DNA of 64,000 nucleotides from Streptococcus mitis bv. 2 str. SK95 (GTDB lineage: Bacteria > Bacillota > Bacilli > Lactobacillales > Streptococcaceae). How positions within the stretch are numbered: the stretch's first letter is position 1; every line of letters starts with the position of its first letter. The position numbers and the translations under genes were made by a program. The notes beneath the pieces were generated by a model. The model saw only the letters and a program-made list of their open reading frames with translations, was not told the origin of the DNA and searched no databases. The DNA lies in contig NZ_AFUB01000039.1 in assembly GCF_000222705.1 (NCBI RefSeq), positions 1-64,000 on the forward strand, in the 5' to 3' direction. Positions 19,284 to 28,902 of the stretch are shown piece by piece.

Positions 19284-19479
19284 CGAATTTTCAGAATATT
19301 TAGGCGTGTAACCACAAAAAACTTTCATTTATCAAATTTTTCTATTCTTTGTTTGCTATCTATAGAATCAAAAGGGAAGTTAAGGCTCTATAAAGCCTGA
19401 TTTTCAGATTTTCTCTCCCCATTTTTCCATCCAATCAGAAAGGGCAATCTTCTAAATTGGATTTTCGATTAAGAAACTA

Positions 19480-19508
19480 TTGACGTAGAATCATTTTCAA
19501 GGTATAAT
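19480..19508 (+). promoter_or_regulatory. Promoter of the tRNA-Cys gene
   Basis: TTGACG (19480-19485), 17-base spacer, TATAAT (19503-19508), 12 bases before the mature tRNA. Confidence 0.88.
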
Positions 19509-19520
19509 ATTAAACGTTGA

Positions 19521-19591
19521 GGCGGTATAGCCAAGTGGTAAGGCACGGCTCTGCAAAAGCTTGATCGTCGGTTCAAATCCGTCTACCGCCT
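19521..19591 (+). tRNA. tRNA-Cys (GCA)
   Basis: This is a complete cloverleaf of 71 bases. The acceptor stem GGCGGTA pairs with TACCGCC, the D arm is GCCAAGTGGTAAGGC, the anticodon loop CTGCAAA gives anticodon GCA, and the T loop is TTCAAAT. The discriminator is U73, as required for Cys. The CCA end is not encoded. It is a single tRNA gene with its own promoter and terminator. Confidence 0.98.
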
Positions 19592-19625
19592 TTCAGTACC
19601 TGAAATAACAGGAATTAACCGAATG

Positions 19626-19651
19626 AAAAGCCCGTAAATCGGGCTTTTTTG
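19626..19651 (+). terminator. Terminator after tRNA-Cys
   Basis: AAAAGCCCG, loop TAAAT, CGGGCTTTTTT. Confidence 0.92.
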
Positions 19652-19701
19652 TTATTCCTAATAAATGGTGATAAGTGTACCTACCTACCATCTAGATTTA
19701 C

Positions 19702-19731
19702 AAAAAGCAGTGACTCAAGTCACTGCTTTAT
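19702..19731. terminator. Hairpin terminator overlapping the CNNM gene stop
   Basis: AAAGCAGTGACT and AGTCACTGCTTT form a 12-pair stem. On the minus strand it is followed by TTTTTG. The stop codon of the CNNM/CorC gene lies inside the stem. Confidence 0.85.
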
Positions 19732-21059
19732 TCTGTTTCTTCTTCAGGTTCTAGTTCTGTGATTTGAACTTTTACCTTAGTAACGCGCCCATTTTTCACC
19801 TTATCATTGGTCAGGACAATCTGCTTGTTTTGGCTGACCAATTCATAACTAATTTTCTCAGTTGTTGGAATCGTACCAACACCCGTCAAATAATAACCGG
19901 CGATAGTATCCACATCATCGCTTTCTAGTTCAACGCCAAAGTAGTCGTTGAAGTCGTTAAGATTCATGGTTCCCTGTGCAATATAGGTATCTTCACCGAT
20001 TTGATGGACTTCGATTTCTGCCCTGTCCGTTTCATCATCAATTTCGCCGACGATTTCCTCTAGGAGGTCTTCCAGAGTTACCAAACCAGCCATACCACCG
20101 TATTCGTCTAGTAAGATAGCCATTTGATTTTGGGTATTTCGAAGCTCTTTAAGGAGGTCATCCACAAAGATGGTCTCAGGCACAAATAGTGGCGTTTGGA
20201 GGATTCGCTTCCAGACAATATTTTCAAAACCATCCGCATAGGCAGCGTTTAGCAAACGCTTGGTATGGATCAAACCGATCACATTGTCCTTATCCCCATC
20301 ATAAACAGGGATACGTGAGAAATTTTGCTTCAAAATACTTTCGATAATCGCCTTGCTGTCATCCTGAATATCCACCATGAAGGCGTCGGTTCGGGGCACC
20401 ATCAGCTCACGAGCCATTAGTTCATCTAGAGAAAAAATTCCCTGTAGCATTTCAATCTCATCTGCATCCAGTGTTTCTTCACTATTGGTGAGCATGTACT
20501 CTATTTCATCACGTGTCATCTTTTCATCAGCATCATCAAAGGTCATTGGCGTCACACGACTCAACAAATTAGTTGAAGCAGATAACAGCCAGACAAAGGG
20601 ACTGACAATTTTTCCCAAACCAATAATAATTGGTGCTGTTCGAATCGCCAAAGCATCTTTCAAATTGAGGGCAATCCGCTTAGGATAGAGCTCACCAAAA
20701 ACAATGGAAATGTAGGTCAAGAATGCCAAAGAGAGGAAACTTGCAATAGCGTAAGCTGTTTCTCCGTTCCCCATCCAAGAGGCAATTACTTGTCCAAGTG
20801 TATCTGCCAATTTTGCCCCTGACAAGATCGTGATCAAGGTGATACCGACTTGAATCGTTGATAAAAAGTGATTAGGATTTTCAAGTACCTTTAGCAAACG
20901 GATATAACGTTTATCTCCTTCTTCTGCTTTTTGCTCTACTCGGGCACGATTTAGTGACACCATAGCCATTTCTGTAGCTGAGAAAAAGGCATTTAAAAAG
21001 GTCAATACAACTAAAAGTACAAATTGCAGTAACAAATCCTGACTGCTCGGGTCTTCCAT
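19728..21059 (-). CDS. CNNM/CorC-type hemolysin-family membrane protein
   Basis: This 443-residue protein has an N-terminal DUF21/CNNM membrane domain (about 10-200, with FLNAFFSATEMAMVSLNRARV). A pair of CBS domains follows (about 215-335, with MVPRTDAF and ILLDEYGGMAGLVTLEDLLEEIVGEI), then a C-terminal CorC_HlyC domain (about 350-430). Members transport or sense magnesium or other divalent cations; the old name 'hemolysin' comes from TlyC. It is monocistronic, with an extended -10 (TGATATAAT at 21092-21100). Confidence 0.9.
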   Translation of the reverse strand: MEDPSSQDLLLQFVLLVVLTFLNAFFSATEMAMVSLNRARVEQKAEEGDKRYIRLLKVLENPNHFLSTIQVGITLITILSGAKLADTLGQVIASWMGNGETAYAIASFLSLAFLTYISIVFGELYPKRIALNLKDALAIRTAPIIIGLGKIVSPFVWLLSASTNLLSRVTPMTFDDADEKMTRDEIEYMLTNSEETLDADEIEMLQGIFSLDELMARELMVPRTDAFMVDIQDDSKAIIESILKQNFSRIPVYDGDKDNVIGLIHTKRLLNAAYADGFENIVWKRILQTPLFVPETIFVDDLLKELRNTQNQMAILLDEYGGMAGLVTLEDLLEEIVGEIDDETDRAEIEVHQIGEDTYIAQGTMNLNDFNDYFGVELESDDVDTIAGYYLTGVGTIPTTEKISYELVSQNKQIVLTNDKVKNGRVTKVKVQITELEPEEETE

Positions 21060-21140
21060 GGTCTTTCTCCTAAAATAGTATCTTGCGTTCCATTATATCA
21101 TAAATCTGCGTGGGAATCACATTATTTTCTAATTTGCACG

Positions 21141-21181
21141 ATCGCTCCCTTATCGTATGATAAACAAAGGAGCGATTTTTG
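21141..21181. terminator. Long hairpin between endA and the CNNM gene
   Basis: ATCGCTCC and GGAGCGAT pair around a nested TTATC/GATAA hairpin. The T tract (TTTTTGTTCTTTTG) lies on the plus-strand side, opposite to the direction of endA transcription, although endA is the gene that needs a terminator here. Confidence 0.6.
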
Positions 21182-21199
21182 TTCTTTTGTAGATTGTTT

Positions 21200-22024
21200 C
21201 TAGTTTGTCACTGTGACTTGACCTGTTCGGTAATCAAGCTGGATGCCCTTTTGAACATTTGGAATCAGGACGTTGAATTCCAATTCTCCATCCGAAGACT
21301 TGGCTTCAATTTGTGAAGCGGATGGAACCAAATCCTCATTCGTAGCATAGTGGAGAGTTACCCGATAACGGACTCTCTTATTCTGGTCCAAGGCTTTCCT
21401 AACCAAACTCTCATAGTAGTTCTGCCCTGTCGAATCCTCAGCCTGTGCTTGGTTTGCCCAAGCTGTCTGGACTGCAATGTTCTTGGAATTGCTGGTAGAG
21501 GCATCAAAACCATCCAAACCACCTATCAAGGCATAGCCCAGCAGGTGTCCTCTATCAACTGCATGTGTATAGGTCCCCTTTAGATTCTTGACCTGATGCC
21601 ACCCTGGTGGAGTCCAAGAGGTGGATCCATTTCCAGTCTCTTCCCGATTCTTATATTGCCGAGTCGCTTTAGATAAGATGGCATTGGCAACAGTTGGAAC
21701 TGTTTCTTTTCCCACTGTCTTTGTTTTATTATCCGCATAGGGTTTGCTGGAAACCTTGGCATCTAGATTAGTTTTATTGCCATTGACAACAAAGGCACCT
21801 GCTCCATTCCACTCGAGCCCCCCCTTGATTTGGTTTTTGAGTGAATCAGTTAAGACACTTTCAGCTAGCTCCTGACTGGGAGCTTCTGAAGCTTGTTTTT
21901 TCTGACTAACCTGGGTTCTAGGGGTGTTTGGCGCTGTCTGCATCTGCTTGATATAGTAGCTTCCAGTAGCCAAGAGTAAGAATAGAAGTAATCCTATCAG
22001 AGCTTGTCTTGTTTTTTTGTCCAT
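21200..22024 (-). CDS. endA: DNA-entry nuclease EndA
   Basis: This membrane-anchored DNA/RNA non-specific nuclease degrades one strand of incoming DNA during transformation and also cuts extracellular DNA. It has 274 residues, with a single N-terminal helix (about 8-24) and the beta-beta-alpha metal finger containing DRGH (157-160, catalytic His160). The metal-binding asparagine lies in TAWANQAQ (Asn191). Length and residue numbering equal pneumococcal EndA. It lies downstream of murA-epuA. This indicates a lineage capable of natural transformation. Confidence 0.96.
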   Translation of the reverse strand: MDKKTRQALIGLLLFLLLATGSYYIKQMQTAPNTPRTQVSQKKQASEAPSQELAESVLTDSLKNQIKGGLEWNGAGAFVVNGNKTNLDAKVSSKPYADNKTKTVGKETVPTVANAILSKATRQYKNREETGNGSTSWTPPGWHQVKNLKGTYTHAVDRGHLLGYALIGGLDGFDASTSNSKNIAVQTAWANQAQAEDSTGQNYYESLVRKALDQNKRVRYRVTLHYATNEDLVPSASQIEAKSSDGELEFNVLIPNVQKGIQLDYRTGQVTVTN

Positions 22025-22064
22025 TTTTCTCCTTATTTCTTTAGAAAAAGACTGGTCTCCCAGT

Positions 22065-22262
22065 CTAATTTCCTGTAAATTTGCTAATCAATTCCTGCCA
22101 CTTTGCTGGAGACAAAATCGCCCATGGATCCTGTCCCTTTCCTAGGATACCATAGCCAACCATTAAGCCGATTCCTAAAGCCAGAAATCCAAGCAGTAGG
22201 ACGATAAAAATCAACAGTAAACGACGGAGTACATAGCGTAAGTTTTTATTCTTCTTCATCAT
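22065..22262 (-). CDS. epuA: Small membrane protein EpuA (DNA-directed RNA polymerase subunit beta family annotation)
   Basis: This 65-residue protein has a basic N-terminus ([13 protein letters not shown]), one transmembrane helix (about 14-38) and the C-terminal segment [20 protein letters not shown]. It corresponds to EpuA, found between murA and endA in streptococci. Databases often label the family 'RNA polymerase subunit beta', a transfer from RpoB-neighbouring proteins in bacilli; its function is unknown. The start overlaps the murA stop by 17 bp. Two ATGs in tandem (22262 and 22259) are possible starts. Confidence 0.85.
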   Translation of the reverse strand: MMKKNKNLRYVLRRLLLIFIVLLLGFLALGIGLMVGYGILGKGQDPWAILSPAKWQELISKFTGN

Positions 22263-23529
22263 TCGCCTCGATTCGCTGAATCTTCGCTCCTAGCTGAGCC
22301 AATTTCTCATGGAAACGGTAGTAACCCCTATCAAGGTGGACTAACTTACCAACAACTGTTTCTCCCTGCGCCACCAGACCTGCCAAAATCAAGGCAGCAC
22401 TAGCGCGAAGATCCGTTGAAAGAACTTCAGCCCCCTGTAAAGCTTGTCCCCCAACAATACGAGCTGTGTCACGGATAATCTCTGAATGCAAGCCCATACG
22501 GCGCATTTCCTCTAAGTGTTGGAAGCGATTCTCAAACACCGTTTCCACCATGGTGGATTCCCCTTTTGCGACTGTCATCAGAGCTGTGAATTGCGCCTGC
22601 ATATCTGTTGGGAATCCTGGATGTGGTAAGGTTTTTACATGAACAGCCTTGAGATTTTCAAGTTGAGAACGAACACGAATACCTTCTGACTTCTCTGTCA
22701 CTTCAACACCCATCTCAAGTAGTTTTGAAATCAAGGGACGATTATGCTCCCAGACTGCATCACGAACGAGAACATCCCCACCTGTCATGGCTGCGGCTAC
22801 CATAAAGGTTCCAGCTTCAATACGGTCCTGTACTACAGTATGAGTCGTACCATGGAGGTTCTCGACACCAGTCACTGTGATTGTTTCGGTACCAGCTCCC
22901 TTGACCTTGGCTCCCATTTCATTAAGGAAGATAGCGAGATCAACAATTTCTGGCTCACGCGCAGCATTTTCAATCACTGTCACACCATCAGCTAGAGTTG
23001 CTGCCATCATCAGATTTTGTGTTGCGCCGACACTAGGAAAGTCCATGTAGATATGAGCGCCGTGCAGGCGTTCCGCCTTGGCTTCAATGTAACCAGCTGT
23101 CTGGCTGATCTTAGCCCCCATAGCTTCCAAACCCTTGAGGTGGAGATCAATCGGACGACTCCCAATAGTGCATCCACCTGGCATGGATACCTTGGCATGG
23201 CCTACACGAGCAAGGATTGGTCCCAAGACCACGATGGATGCACGCATCTTGCTAACATACTTATACGGAGCTTCCTCCGTGATGTCACCCGTCGCATCGA
23301 CTTCGACAACATGAGCTTCCTCATCAAAATCAACCTTGGCGTTCAGACCACGAACCACTTGATTCATGGTGAAAACATCTGACAAGATAGGGACGTTCTG
23401 CAAGACTGTCTTACCCTTGCTTGCTAGAATAGTCGCTGCCAACAAGGGTAAGACGGCATTCTTTGCTCCCTCGATGGCCACACTCCCGACCAGACGATTA
23501 TCTCCGCCTTGAACCACAATTTTTTCCAT
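22246..23529 (-). CDS. murA: UDP-N-acetylglucosamine 1-carboxyvinyltransferase
   Basis: This catalyses the first committed step of peptidoglycan synthesis, transferring enolpyruvate from PEP to UDP-GlcNAc. It has 427 residues with two inverse alpha-beta barrel domains. The catalytic cysteine is Cys120 in [16 protein letters not shown], the residue alkylated by fosfomycin, and Lys23/Asn24 lie in [10 protein letters not shown]. Streptococci carry two paralogues; this is the copy linked to epuA-endA. A Cys rather than Asp at position 120 predicts normal fosfomycin sensitivity at the target. Confidence 0.96.
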   Translation of the reverse strand: MEKIVVQGGDNRLVGSVAIEGAKNAVLPLLAATILASKGKTVLQNVPILSDVFTMNQVVRGLNAKVDFDEEAHVVEVDATGDITEEAPYKYVSKMRASIVVLGPILARVGHAKVSMPGGCTIGSRPIDLHLKGLEAMGAKISQTAGYIEAKAERLHGAHIYMDFPSVGATQNLMMAATLADGVTVIENAAREPEIVDLAIFLNEMGAKVKGAGTETITVTGVENLHGTTHTVVQDRIEAGTFMVAAAMTGGDVLVRDAVWEHNRPLISKLLEMGVEVTEKSEGIRVRSQLENLKAVHVKTLPHPGFPTDMQAQFTALMTVAKGESTMVETVFENRFQHLEEMRRMGLHSEIIRDTARIVGGQALQGAEVLSTDLRASAALILAGLVAQGETVVGKLVHLDRGYYRFHEKLAQLGAKIQRIEANDEEE

Positions 23530-23552
23530 AGTTGTTTCCTTTACTTTTGATT

Positions 23553-23783
23553 TTATAATAGTCCTCTAAGTGCTTCTTGCCACAGTTGGTACAAACTGAT
23601 AAAGAATGAACTCAAGATATAGCCCATCACAATACTAAAGAAGCCTACCAACAAACGAACTTTTTTTGTGTTAGTAGCGGTCACTTTTAAAACCTTTTCC
23701 CATCTCACAAGATCCTTTAAAAGGTAAAAACTCAAATAGATAAAGAGCATATGACTACTTAGAGTGAATAATAATTGAACCAT
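23553..23783 (-). CDS. DUF1146 family small membrane protein
   Basis: This 76-residue protein has two predicted transmembrane helices (about 5-24 and 46-68) separated by a basic loop ([19 protein letters not shown]). Length, topology and the LVRWE segment match the DUF1146/YwzB family of Firmicutes, whose function is unknown. It lies 23 bp upstream of murA on the same strand and is probably cotranscribed. Confidence 0.8.
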   Translation of the reverse strand: MVQLLFTLSSHMLFIYLSFYLLKDLVRWEKVLKVTATNTKKVRLLVGFFSIVMGYILSSFFISLYQLWQEALRGLL

Positions 23784-23838
23784 TTGACTATTATACCATC
23801 TTCTCTGCTTGCGCGCTAGTTTTCAATTTTTCTACGAA

Positions 23839-24876
23839 TTAGGGATTGTTTTTAAGGTAATCAATCGCATCCTGCAAGGTCTTAACGGGAACGATTTTCA
23901 TCTCTGTCTTGATCGTTTTAGCAGCTTCTAGGGCTGTTTCATAGTTACTTTTCGCATTGTGATCTGCTTTTTTTGCTTCCTCGGTGACTGGATTGTCAGG
24001 AGCAAAAAAGATGTTGGCTCCCTGACGAGAGGCTGCAACTACTTTTTTGTCAATTCCACCAATGTCGCCAACATTTCCATCGCGATCAATGGTTCCCGTT
24101 CCCGCAACGACGCGACCATTACGAAGCCCTGGATCTGCTATCTGGGTGTAGATAGCGAGACTAAACATGAGACCTGCACTGGGGCCACCGATACCAGCTG
24201 TAGAGAAGCGAATGGGAACGTCACTGGTCACTTCCGTACGGTCAATCAAGCCAATCCCAATCCCGTTTTTCCCGTTTTCGAGAGTGATAATTTTACCTTC
24301 AGCTGTCTTGACTTTTCCGTCTTCTTCGTAGGTTACCTTGACTGGATCTCCTAGTTTTTGAGAGTTGACATAGTCAATCAAGTCTTTGGAACTGTCAAAC
24401 GTCTTATCATTAACAGCCGTCACGGTATCCGCAATGTTCAGAATGCCTTTGAAGGTTGAATTGTCCGTCACGGTCAAGACATAAACTCCCAAGTACTTGA
24501 GTTCGATATCCTTGCCTGCCGTCTTCAAACCTTGATACTTGGCCATATTTTGGGATGTTTGCATGTAGAACTGATTGATCCGCATAAACTCTGCATCTGT
24601 AGAGCCACCCGTTGTCTCCTGAGCGCTTCTAATATCCGTAAATGGAGTCAGCCAAGCATAGACCAGATGCGACAGGGTTGCATGTCGAATACCGACTGTC
24701 ACAAACTGGTAAGCTCCTGCTTCTGTATCTTCTGTTTCATTGACTTTCAAAACTTGACGAATATCTTCCGCTCCACCTGGAACTTCTATGTAGTAAGGCA
24801 AGGGTACTACAAAAGCTAAAAAAGTCAATACTAGTGCTAGGATGACATATAAGGGCCATCTAGTTTTTTTCTTCAT
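23839..24876 (-). CDS. sepM: SepM-family pheromone-processing serine protease (PDZ and Lon-like domains)
   Basis: This 345-residue membrane-anchored protease has one N-terminal helix (about 8-26), a PDZ domain (about 125-200) and a Lon-type proteolytic domain. The catalytic dyad is Ser233 ([11 protein letters not shown]) and Lys278 ([10 protein letters not shown]). In S. mutans SepM trims the competence-stimulating peptide on the outside of the membrane; whether the orthologue here does the same is inferred. It overlaps coaD by 17 bp. Confidence 0.88.
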   Translation of the reverse strand: MKKKTRWPLYVILALVLTFLAFVVPLPYYIEVPGGAEDIRQVLKVNETEDTEAGAYQFVTVGIRHATLSHLVYAWLTPFTDIRSAQETTGGSTDAEFMRINQFYMQTSQNMAKYQGLKTAGKDIELKYLGVYVLTVTDNSTFKGILNIADTVTAVNDKTFDSSKDLIDYVNSQKLGDPVKVTYEEDGKVKTAEGKIITLENGKNGIGIGLIDRTEVTSDVPIRFSTAGIGGPSAGLMFSLAIYTQIADPGLRNGRVVAGTGTIDRDGNVGDIGGIDKKVVAASRQGANIFFAPDNPVTEEAKKADHNAKSNYETALEAAKTIKTEMKIVPVKTLQDAIDYLKNNP

Positions 24877-25348
24877 GTTCTAATTCCTCCACAACACTGT
24901 TTGGGACATATTGCTGAATCTCCTGACCAAACTTCAGAAGTTCTCTCACGGCTGAAGAGCTAATATAAAGATGCTCTGGGCGGCTATGTAGGTAGACAGT
25001 CTCGATCTCTGGAGCCAGTTGATGATTGTAGTAGTCAAAACTAGCCTCGTATTGCAAGTCTATAGCATTCCGCAAGCCACGGACAAGAGTTTTTGCTCCC
25101 AGTCTTCTTGCAACATCGACGACTAGTTGGTCATGAGAAGCCAGCACCTCTACATTATCTAAATGCGCCACAGCTTTTTCGACTGCCCGTTTGCGATTTT
25201 CAACAAGGAGAAAACCTTGTTTGTGGGGATTGTAGAACACCCCGACATAGAGCTTATCAAAGAGTTTGCTGGCACGTTCAATGATATCCAGATGTCCATT
25301 TGTCATCGGATCAAATGAACCTGTAAATAATCCAATTTTATCTGACAT
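24860..25348 (-). CDS. coaD: Phosphopantetheine adenylyltransferase
   Basis: This is the penultimate enzyme of coenzyme A synthesis, 162 residues. The nucleotidyltransferase motifs are [15 protein letters not shown] (with the T/HxGH-like signature) at 9-23 and [13 protein letters not shown] near residue 130. Phosphopantetheine-binding residues are in [13 protein letters not shown]. It overlaps rsmD upstream by 11 bp and sepM downstream by 17 bp, within one operon. Confidence 0.96.
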   Translation of the reverse strand: MSDKIGLFTGSFDPMTNGHLDIIERASKLFDKLYVGVFYNPHKQGFLLVENRKRAVEKAVAHLDNVEVLASHDQLVVDVARRLGAKTLVRGLRNAIDLQYEASFDYYNHQLAPEIETVYLHSRPEHLYISSSAVRELLKFGQEIQQYVPNSVVEELEHEEKN

Positions 25349-25877
25349 AGACCGTCACCTTACTAATCCCATATATTTTTTCTTTCCAGATGCCTAAGCA
25401 GGCGATTTCTTCTGGGAGTTCTACAGACTTATCGGTTTCACAGACAACCATGATCTCTTCGGAGAAAAGGTTTCTTTCTGCCATTTTTTCGATATCTGCA
25501 ACGATTTGTTCCTTGGCATAGGGAGGGTCTAAAAAGATCAGGTCAAAGGGACCTTTCACTTGCTCCAAGGCCCGTTCAGCCTCCATCTTTAAGAGCTGAA
25601 ATTTGGAAACTTCCTTGGTCATTTGGATGTTTTCAGCGATGATAGCTTGCGCCTTTCGATCCCGTTCTACTAAAACAGCATGGGACATGCCTCTTGACAC
25701 AGCTTCAATAGACAGACCGCCACTGCCTGCATAAAGATCCAAGACACGACCACCCTCAAAATAGGGACCCATCATGTTAAAGATAGCTCCACGCACCTTA
25801 TCTGATGTCGGCCTAGTCGTCTTTCCTTCTAGCGTCTTGAGGGGACGCCCTCTGTAGATTCCTGATACGATTTTCAT
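25338..25877 (-). CDS. rsmD: 16S rRNA (guanine-966 N2)-methyltransferase
   Basis: This 179-residue SAM-dependent methyltransferase acts on G966 of 16S rRNA (E. coli numbering). It has the N-terminal RGRPLKT and [12 protein letters not shown] blocks, the SAM loop [18 protein letters not shown] and the catalytic LIFLDPPY motif. It is the first gene of rsmD-coaD-sepM. The ATG at 25875-25877 has only a weak Shine-Dalgarno. Confidence 0.95.
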   Translation of the reverse strand: MKIVSGIYRGRPLKTLEGKTTRPTSDKVRGAIFNMMGPYFEGGRVLDLYAGSGGLSIEAVSRGMSHAVLVERDRKAQAIIAENIQMTKEVSKFQLLKMEAERALEQVKGPFDLIFLDPPYAKEQIVADIEKMAERNLFSEEIMVVCETDKSVELPEEIACLGIWKEKIYGISKVTVYVR

Positions 25878-25905
25878 ACCGTTTATTATACCAAATTATG
25901 GGCAA

Positions 25906-25938
25906 AAAGAGAAAGAAAACCGAACCTTACGGTTCGAT
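25906..25938 (-). terminator. Terminator after asnA
   Basis: The minus strand reads CGAACC-GTAA-GGTTCG then GTTTTCTTTC, six bases after the asnA stop. Confidence 0.85.
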
Positions 25939-25941
25939 TCC

Positions 25942-26934
25942 CTACAAGATATTTTCGTACGTATCGCGGACTTCTTGCGGCCAAACACTAGTCTGAACCT
26001 CTCCGATGTGTTTCTTACGAAGAAGGAACATGGCCATCCGAGACTGTCCAATCCCCCCACCGATAGTCAGTGGAAAGAGCCCGTTGAGCAAGGCTTTATG
26101 CCATTCCAGCTCAAGTCTATCTTCATCTCCTGTAAGGGTAACTTGGCGGCGAAGGGTATCTTCATCTACCCGAATCCCCATTGAGGAAAGTTCAAAGGCA
26201 CAGCCAAGAGGTTCATTCCAAACTAAGATGTCCCCATTCAGTCCCTTGTATCCATTCTCAGACTCTGTGGTCCAATCATCGTAGTCAGGCGCACGGCCAT
26301 CATGAGGTTTCCCATCAGGCAATTCCCCACCAATACCAATCAAGAAAACTGCACCAAACTCTTTACAGATTGCATTTTCACGCTCTTTTGGTGTCAAGTC
26401 CGGGTAACGTTCTACCAACTCTTCTGTATGGATAAAGGTGATTTGTTTTGGCAAGATTGATTCGATATCATAGCGAGCTTCTACTGCTAGCTCTGTCAGA
26501 CGAATAGCCTTGTAAATCTTTTCAACTGTTTCTTTAAGATAAGCGATATTGCGTTGTCCGTTTGGAATCACTTTTTCCCAGTCCCACTGGTCTACATAAA
26601 CAGAGTGGGTAGCATCAAGTGAATCTTCGTCTGGACGAAGGGCCTTCATGTGAACAAACAGACCCTCACCCTCACCGAAACTAAAACGAGCCAAGGTATG
26701 GCGTTTCCATTTAGCAAGTGAATGAACGACCTCATAGGTTTCATCTGGAATTTGCAAGACCTTCACAGTTACTGCATTTTCAACACCTGAAAGGTTATCC
26801 TGCATCCCATCGCCGACCCTACTCAAGATAGGACCTTGAACTTCGACAACTTCTAACTTATCTTTCAAATACTGGGTAAAAGTGTTTTTGACAAAGGAAA
26901 TTTCTTCTTGTTGCTGGATAAAACTTTTCTTCAT
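25942..26934 (-). CDS. asnA: Aspartate--ammonia ligase
   Basis: This makes asparagine from aspartate and ammonia using ATP; 330 residues with the class II synthetase-like fold. Typical blocks are [10 protein letters not shown] near the N-terminus, [35 protein letters not shown] and the C-terminal [25 protein letters not shown]. It is monocistronic, with a TATAAT -10 near 26972 and an AGGAG Shine-Dalgarno. No T-box is present in its short leader. Confidence 0.97.
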   Translation of the reverse strand: MKKSFIQQQEEISFVKNTFTQYLKDKLEVVEVQGPILSRVGDGMQDNLSGVENAVTVKVLQIPDETYEVVHSLAKWKRHTLARFSFGEGEGLFVHMKALRPDEDSLDATHSVYVDQWDWEKVIPNGQRNIAYLKETVEKIYKAIRLTELAVEARYDIESILPKQITFIHTEELVERYPDLTPKERENAICKEFGAVFLIGIGGELPDGKPHDGRAPDYDDWTTESENGYKGLNGDILVWNEPLGCAFELSSMGIRVDEDTLRRQVTLTGDEDRLELEWHKALLNGLFPLTIGGGIGQSRMAMFLLRKKHIGEVQTSVWPQEVRDTYENIL

Positions 26935-27002
26935 AAGCTACTCCTCAAAAAATTAATTAAAAGCATTATACACCTATTTCCAAGAAAAGAAAAGGGTAAA
27001 TA

Positions 27003-27034
27003 AGAAAAAGTCAGTGCTCTTTGGAACACTGACT
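27003..27034 (-). terminator. Terminator after the BI-1 gene
   Basis: The minus strand reads GTCAGTGTTCC, loop AAAG, AGCACTGAC, TTTTTCTT. Confidence 0.88.
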
Positions 27035-27044
27035 CTATAGATTT

Positions 27045-27728
27045 TTAATCGTTTCGACCAAAGATTCGTAAAATGCTAAGGAAGAGATTGATAAAGTCTA
27101 GATAGATGCTGAGCGCCATTGAAATGACCCAACCTGTCGCTACTTGTCCTCGTGACTGCTCATAAACATAGCGAATCTTTTGGTTGTCCCAAGCAATCAA
27201 ACCTGAGAAAACCAAGACCATGGCAATACTAATCATGTAATCAAAGAAGCCACTAGCCAAGAAAATATTCACGATCATAGCAATAATTAACCCGACAAGC
27301 GCAGCCATCAGAGCTCGACCCATTCCACTCAAATCCTTCTTGGTGAAAATTCCGATTGCTGCCATGACAAAGAAAAGAAGGGCACTGGATACAAAGGCTG
27401 ATAAGACGGTCCCAGGTGTATAGAAGGCTACGACAAAACTAAGCGTAAAGCCATTTAAAACAGAATAAACTAAAAATACTGGGAGAGCTGCTGGGCTATT
27501 TTTTGCAGCCATGCTACTTGCAACAAAGACCAGACCAAGTTCTGCAAAAGTTGCAATCATCAACCAGAGACGGCCATGCATTAAAAAGTAGATCAATTGG
27601 GACTGAAAGACTGTCAACATCAAAGCTGACACCAGAGCTGATAGACCAATCCCAAGCCCCACAAAGGCATAAACCTTAGCGTAAAATTGATTGAGACCTG
27701 AACGTTCTTGAATAATTGTTTGATTCAT
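27045..27728 (-). CDS. Bax inhibitor-1 / YccA family membrane protein
   Basis: This 227-residue protein has seven predicted helices spanning most of the chain and the family pattern GLGIGLSALVSAL near the N-terminus. Near the C-terminus are FSGLIAWDNQKIRY and YLDFINLFLSILRIFGRND, which carry the conserved aspartates of the pH-sensitive calcium-leak channel described for BI-1 relatives. The role in streptococci is unknown. It is a single gene with its own terminator. Confidence 0.88.
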   Translation of the reverse strand: MNQTIIQERSGLNQFYAKVYAFVGLGIGLSALVSALMLTVFQSQLIYFLMHGRLWLMIATFAELGLVFVASSMAAKNSPAALPVFLVYSVLNGFTLSFVVAFYTPGTVLSAFVSSALLFFVMAAIGIFTKKDLSGMGRALMAALVGLIIAMIVNIFLASGFFDYMISIAMVLVFSGLIAWDNQKIRYVYEQSRGQVATGWVISMALSIYLDFINLFLSILRIFGRND

Positions 27729-27782
27729 TCTGATTCTCCTTTTTCTATAAATATGTCTTGATTATAACAAAGTTTTTATAAA

Positions 27783-28522
27783 TTAGCTGAAATAAAACAT
27801 CAAAATGCCTGCGGCAATGGCAACATTGAGACTCTCTGCTCGACCCTTCATGCCAATATGAACCAGCTGGTCAGCACTCTCAGCCATGATAGAACTAATC
27901 CCCTGCCCTTCATTTCCCATGACTAAAACAAAGTCTTCTAGGGGAGAAAGCTCACGATAGTCCTTGGATTCTTTGGATAAGGTCGTTGCGAGAATGGGCA
28001 TAGCAGTCTTCTTAGCCTCTTCTACAAAGGAAGCAAGAGACATCCGATAGATGGGCAAGTGAAAATGACTGCCTTGCATGGAACGCAGGGTTTTGAGACT
28101 GTATATATCTGCTGACTTGTCTGAAACAATGACCCCTGTAAAACCTGCAGCATCCGCAGTCCGAATCATGGTACCCACATTACCAGGATCTTGAACGTCT
28201 TCTAAAAATAGAAACTTACCCTGACTAAAATCAGGCTGTCCCACTTCTTCTTTTTGAATAACAGCGACAATGCCTTGAGGGGTTTGCGTATCTGCTAAGT
28301 CCCGCAAAATCTCCTCTGAAACCCAGACAGTTTGAGGAAAAGCAGCCAACTGATCTCGGTAACTTTCTAGGGCAAAGATTTTCTCAATCGTTACTCCTGC
28401 TTGAACAGCTTCTTCGAATAAGTGCCAGCCTTCAATCAAATAGGCAGACTTTCGATATTTTTTTGATGCAATTTCTTGGCATTTTTCACCACAGAATTGG
28501 CTTTTGAGGTTATAATAGTCAT
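27783..28522 (-). pseudogene. TrmH/SpoU family RNA 2'-O-methyltransferase, frameshifted near the start
   Basis: From 28439 down, the frame encodes a nearly complete SpoU methyltransferase. It has EGWHLFEEAVQAG, then LFLEDVQDPGNVGTMIRTADAAGF, VMGNEGQGIS and SLNVAIAAGILMF. No ATG exists in this frame before the domain. The ATG at 28520-28522 opens MTIITSKANSVVKNAKKLHQ, the expected N-terminus, but this frame stops seven codons after a run of seven A (plus-strand T at 28458-28464). One extra A would join it to KKYRKSAYLIEGW. It is either a -1 frameshift, slippage-corrected expression, or a base-call error in a homopolymer. Confidence 0.82.
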
Positions 28523-28537
28523 AGAAACATTATAACA
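28511..28537. promoter_or_regulatory. Face-to-face -10 elements between the SpoU gene and acyP
   Basis: GTTATAAT and ATTATAAC form an 8-base inverted repeat with a 12-base spacer, placing a TATAAT-like -10 on each strand. The minus-strand TATAAT ends six bases before the SpoU-gene ATG (28522), so transcription would start at or next to the ATG, giving a leaderless mRNA. -35 boxes are weak on both sides. Confidence 0.6.
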
Positions 28538-28555
28538 CAATTAAAGGGGGTTAGT

Positions 28556-28834
28556 ATGCAAAAGGTTAGAATGATTGCCCAAGGCAGGGTGCAGGGTGTT
28601 GGTTTTCGCTGGGGCGTTTATACTCTAGCGCTTGAAATCGGTGGCATCACTGGTCGTGTCTGGAATAACGACGATGGCACAGTGGAAATTCTCGCTCAGG
28701 CAGACTCCTCTGCCACTATGGCAAAATTTATCCAAGAAATCCGTAAAGGTCCAACGCCTTTTTCAAAAGTCACCTATTTAGATGTGCAGATGAGCAACTT
28801 TTCATCCTATTCAGACTTCAAAGTCGCAAATTAG
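28556..28834 (+). CDS. acyP: Acylphosphatase
   Basis: This 92-residue enzyme hydrolyses acyl phosphates. The phosphate-binding loop is GRVQGVGFRWG with the catalytic Arg, and the catalytic Asn lies in VWNNDDGTVEI. Length is standard. The start has an AAGGGGG Shine-Dalgarno. It sits between a SpoU methyltransferase (divergent) and yidC, the usual context in streptococci. Confidence 0.95.
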   Translation: MQKVRMIAQGRVQGVGFRWGVYTLALEIGGITGRVWNNDDGTVEILAQADSSATMAKFIQEIRKGPTPFSKVTYLDVQMSNFSSYSDFKVAN

Positions 28835-28847
28835 GTCTCCAGAACTA

Positions 28848-28876
28848 TTGTATATTTTACAAAAAAACAGTAGAAT
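28848..28876 (+). promoter_or_regulatory. Promoter of yidC
   Basis: TTGTAT (28848-28853), 17-base spacer, TAGAAT (28871-28876), starting 14 bases after the acyP stop. Confidence 0.7.
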
Positions 28877-28902
28877 AGAAAGGTATAATTTTTAAAGAAG
28901 GA

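Noticed and set aside
19452-19472. AATTGGATTTTCGA upstream of tRNA-Cys resembles the end of the BOX element at 8838-8856
   Set aside because: Only 14 bases match and the rest of boxA and boxC is absent; chance in AT-rich DNA is likely.
26935-27000. Possible T-box before asnA
   Set aside because: No GGTACCGCG-type core and too little space; a normal promoter and Shine-Dalgarno explain the region.
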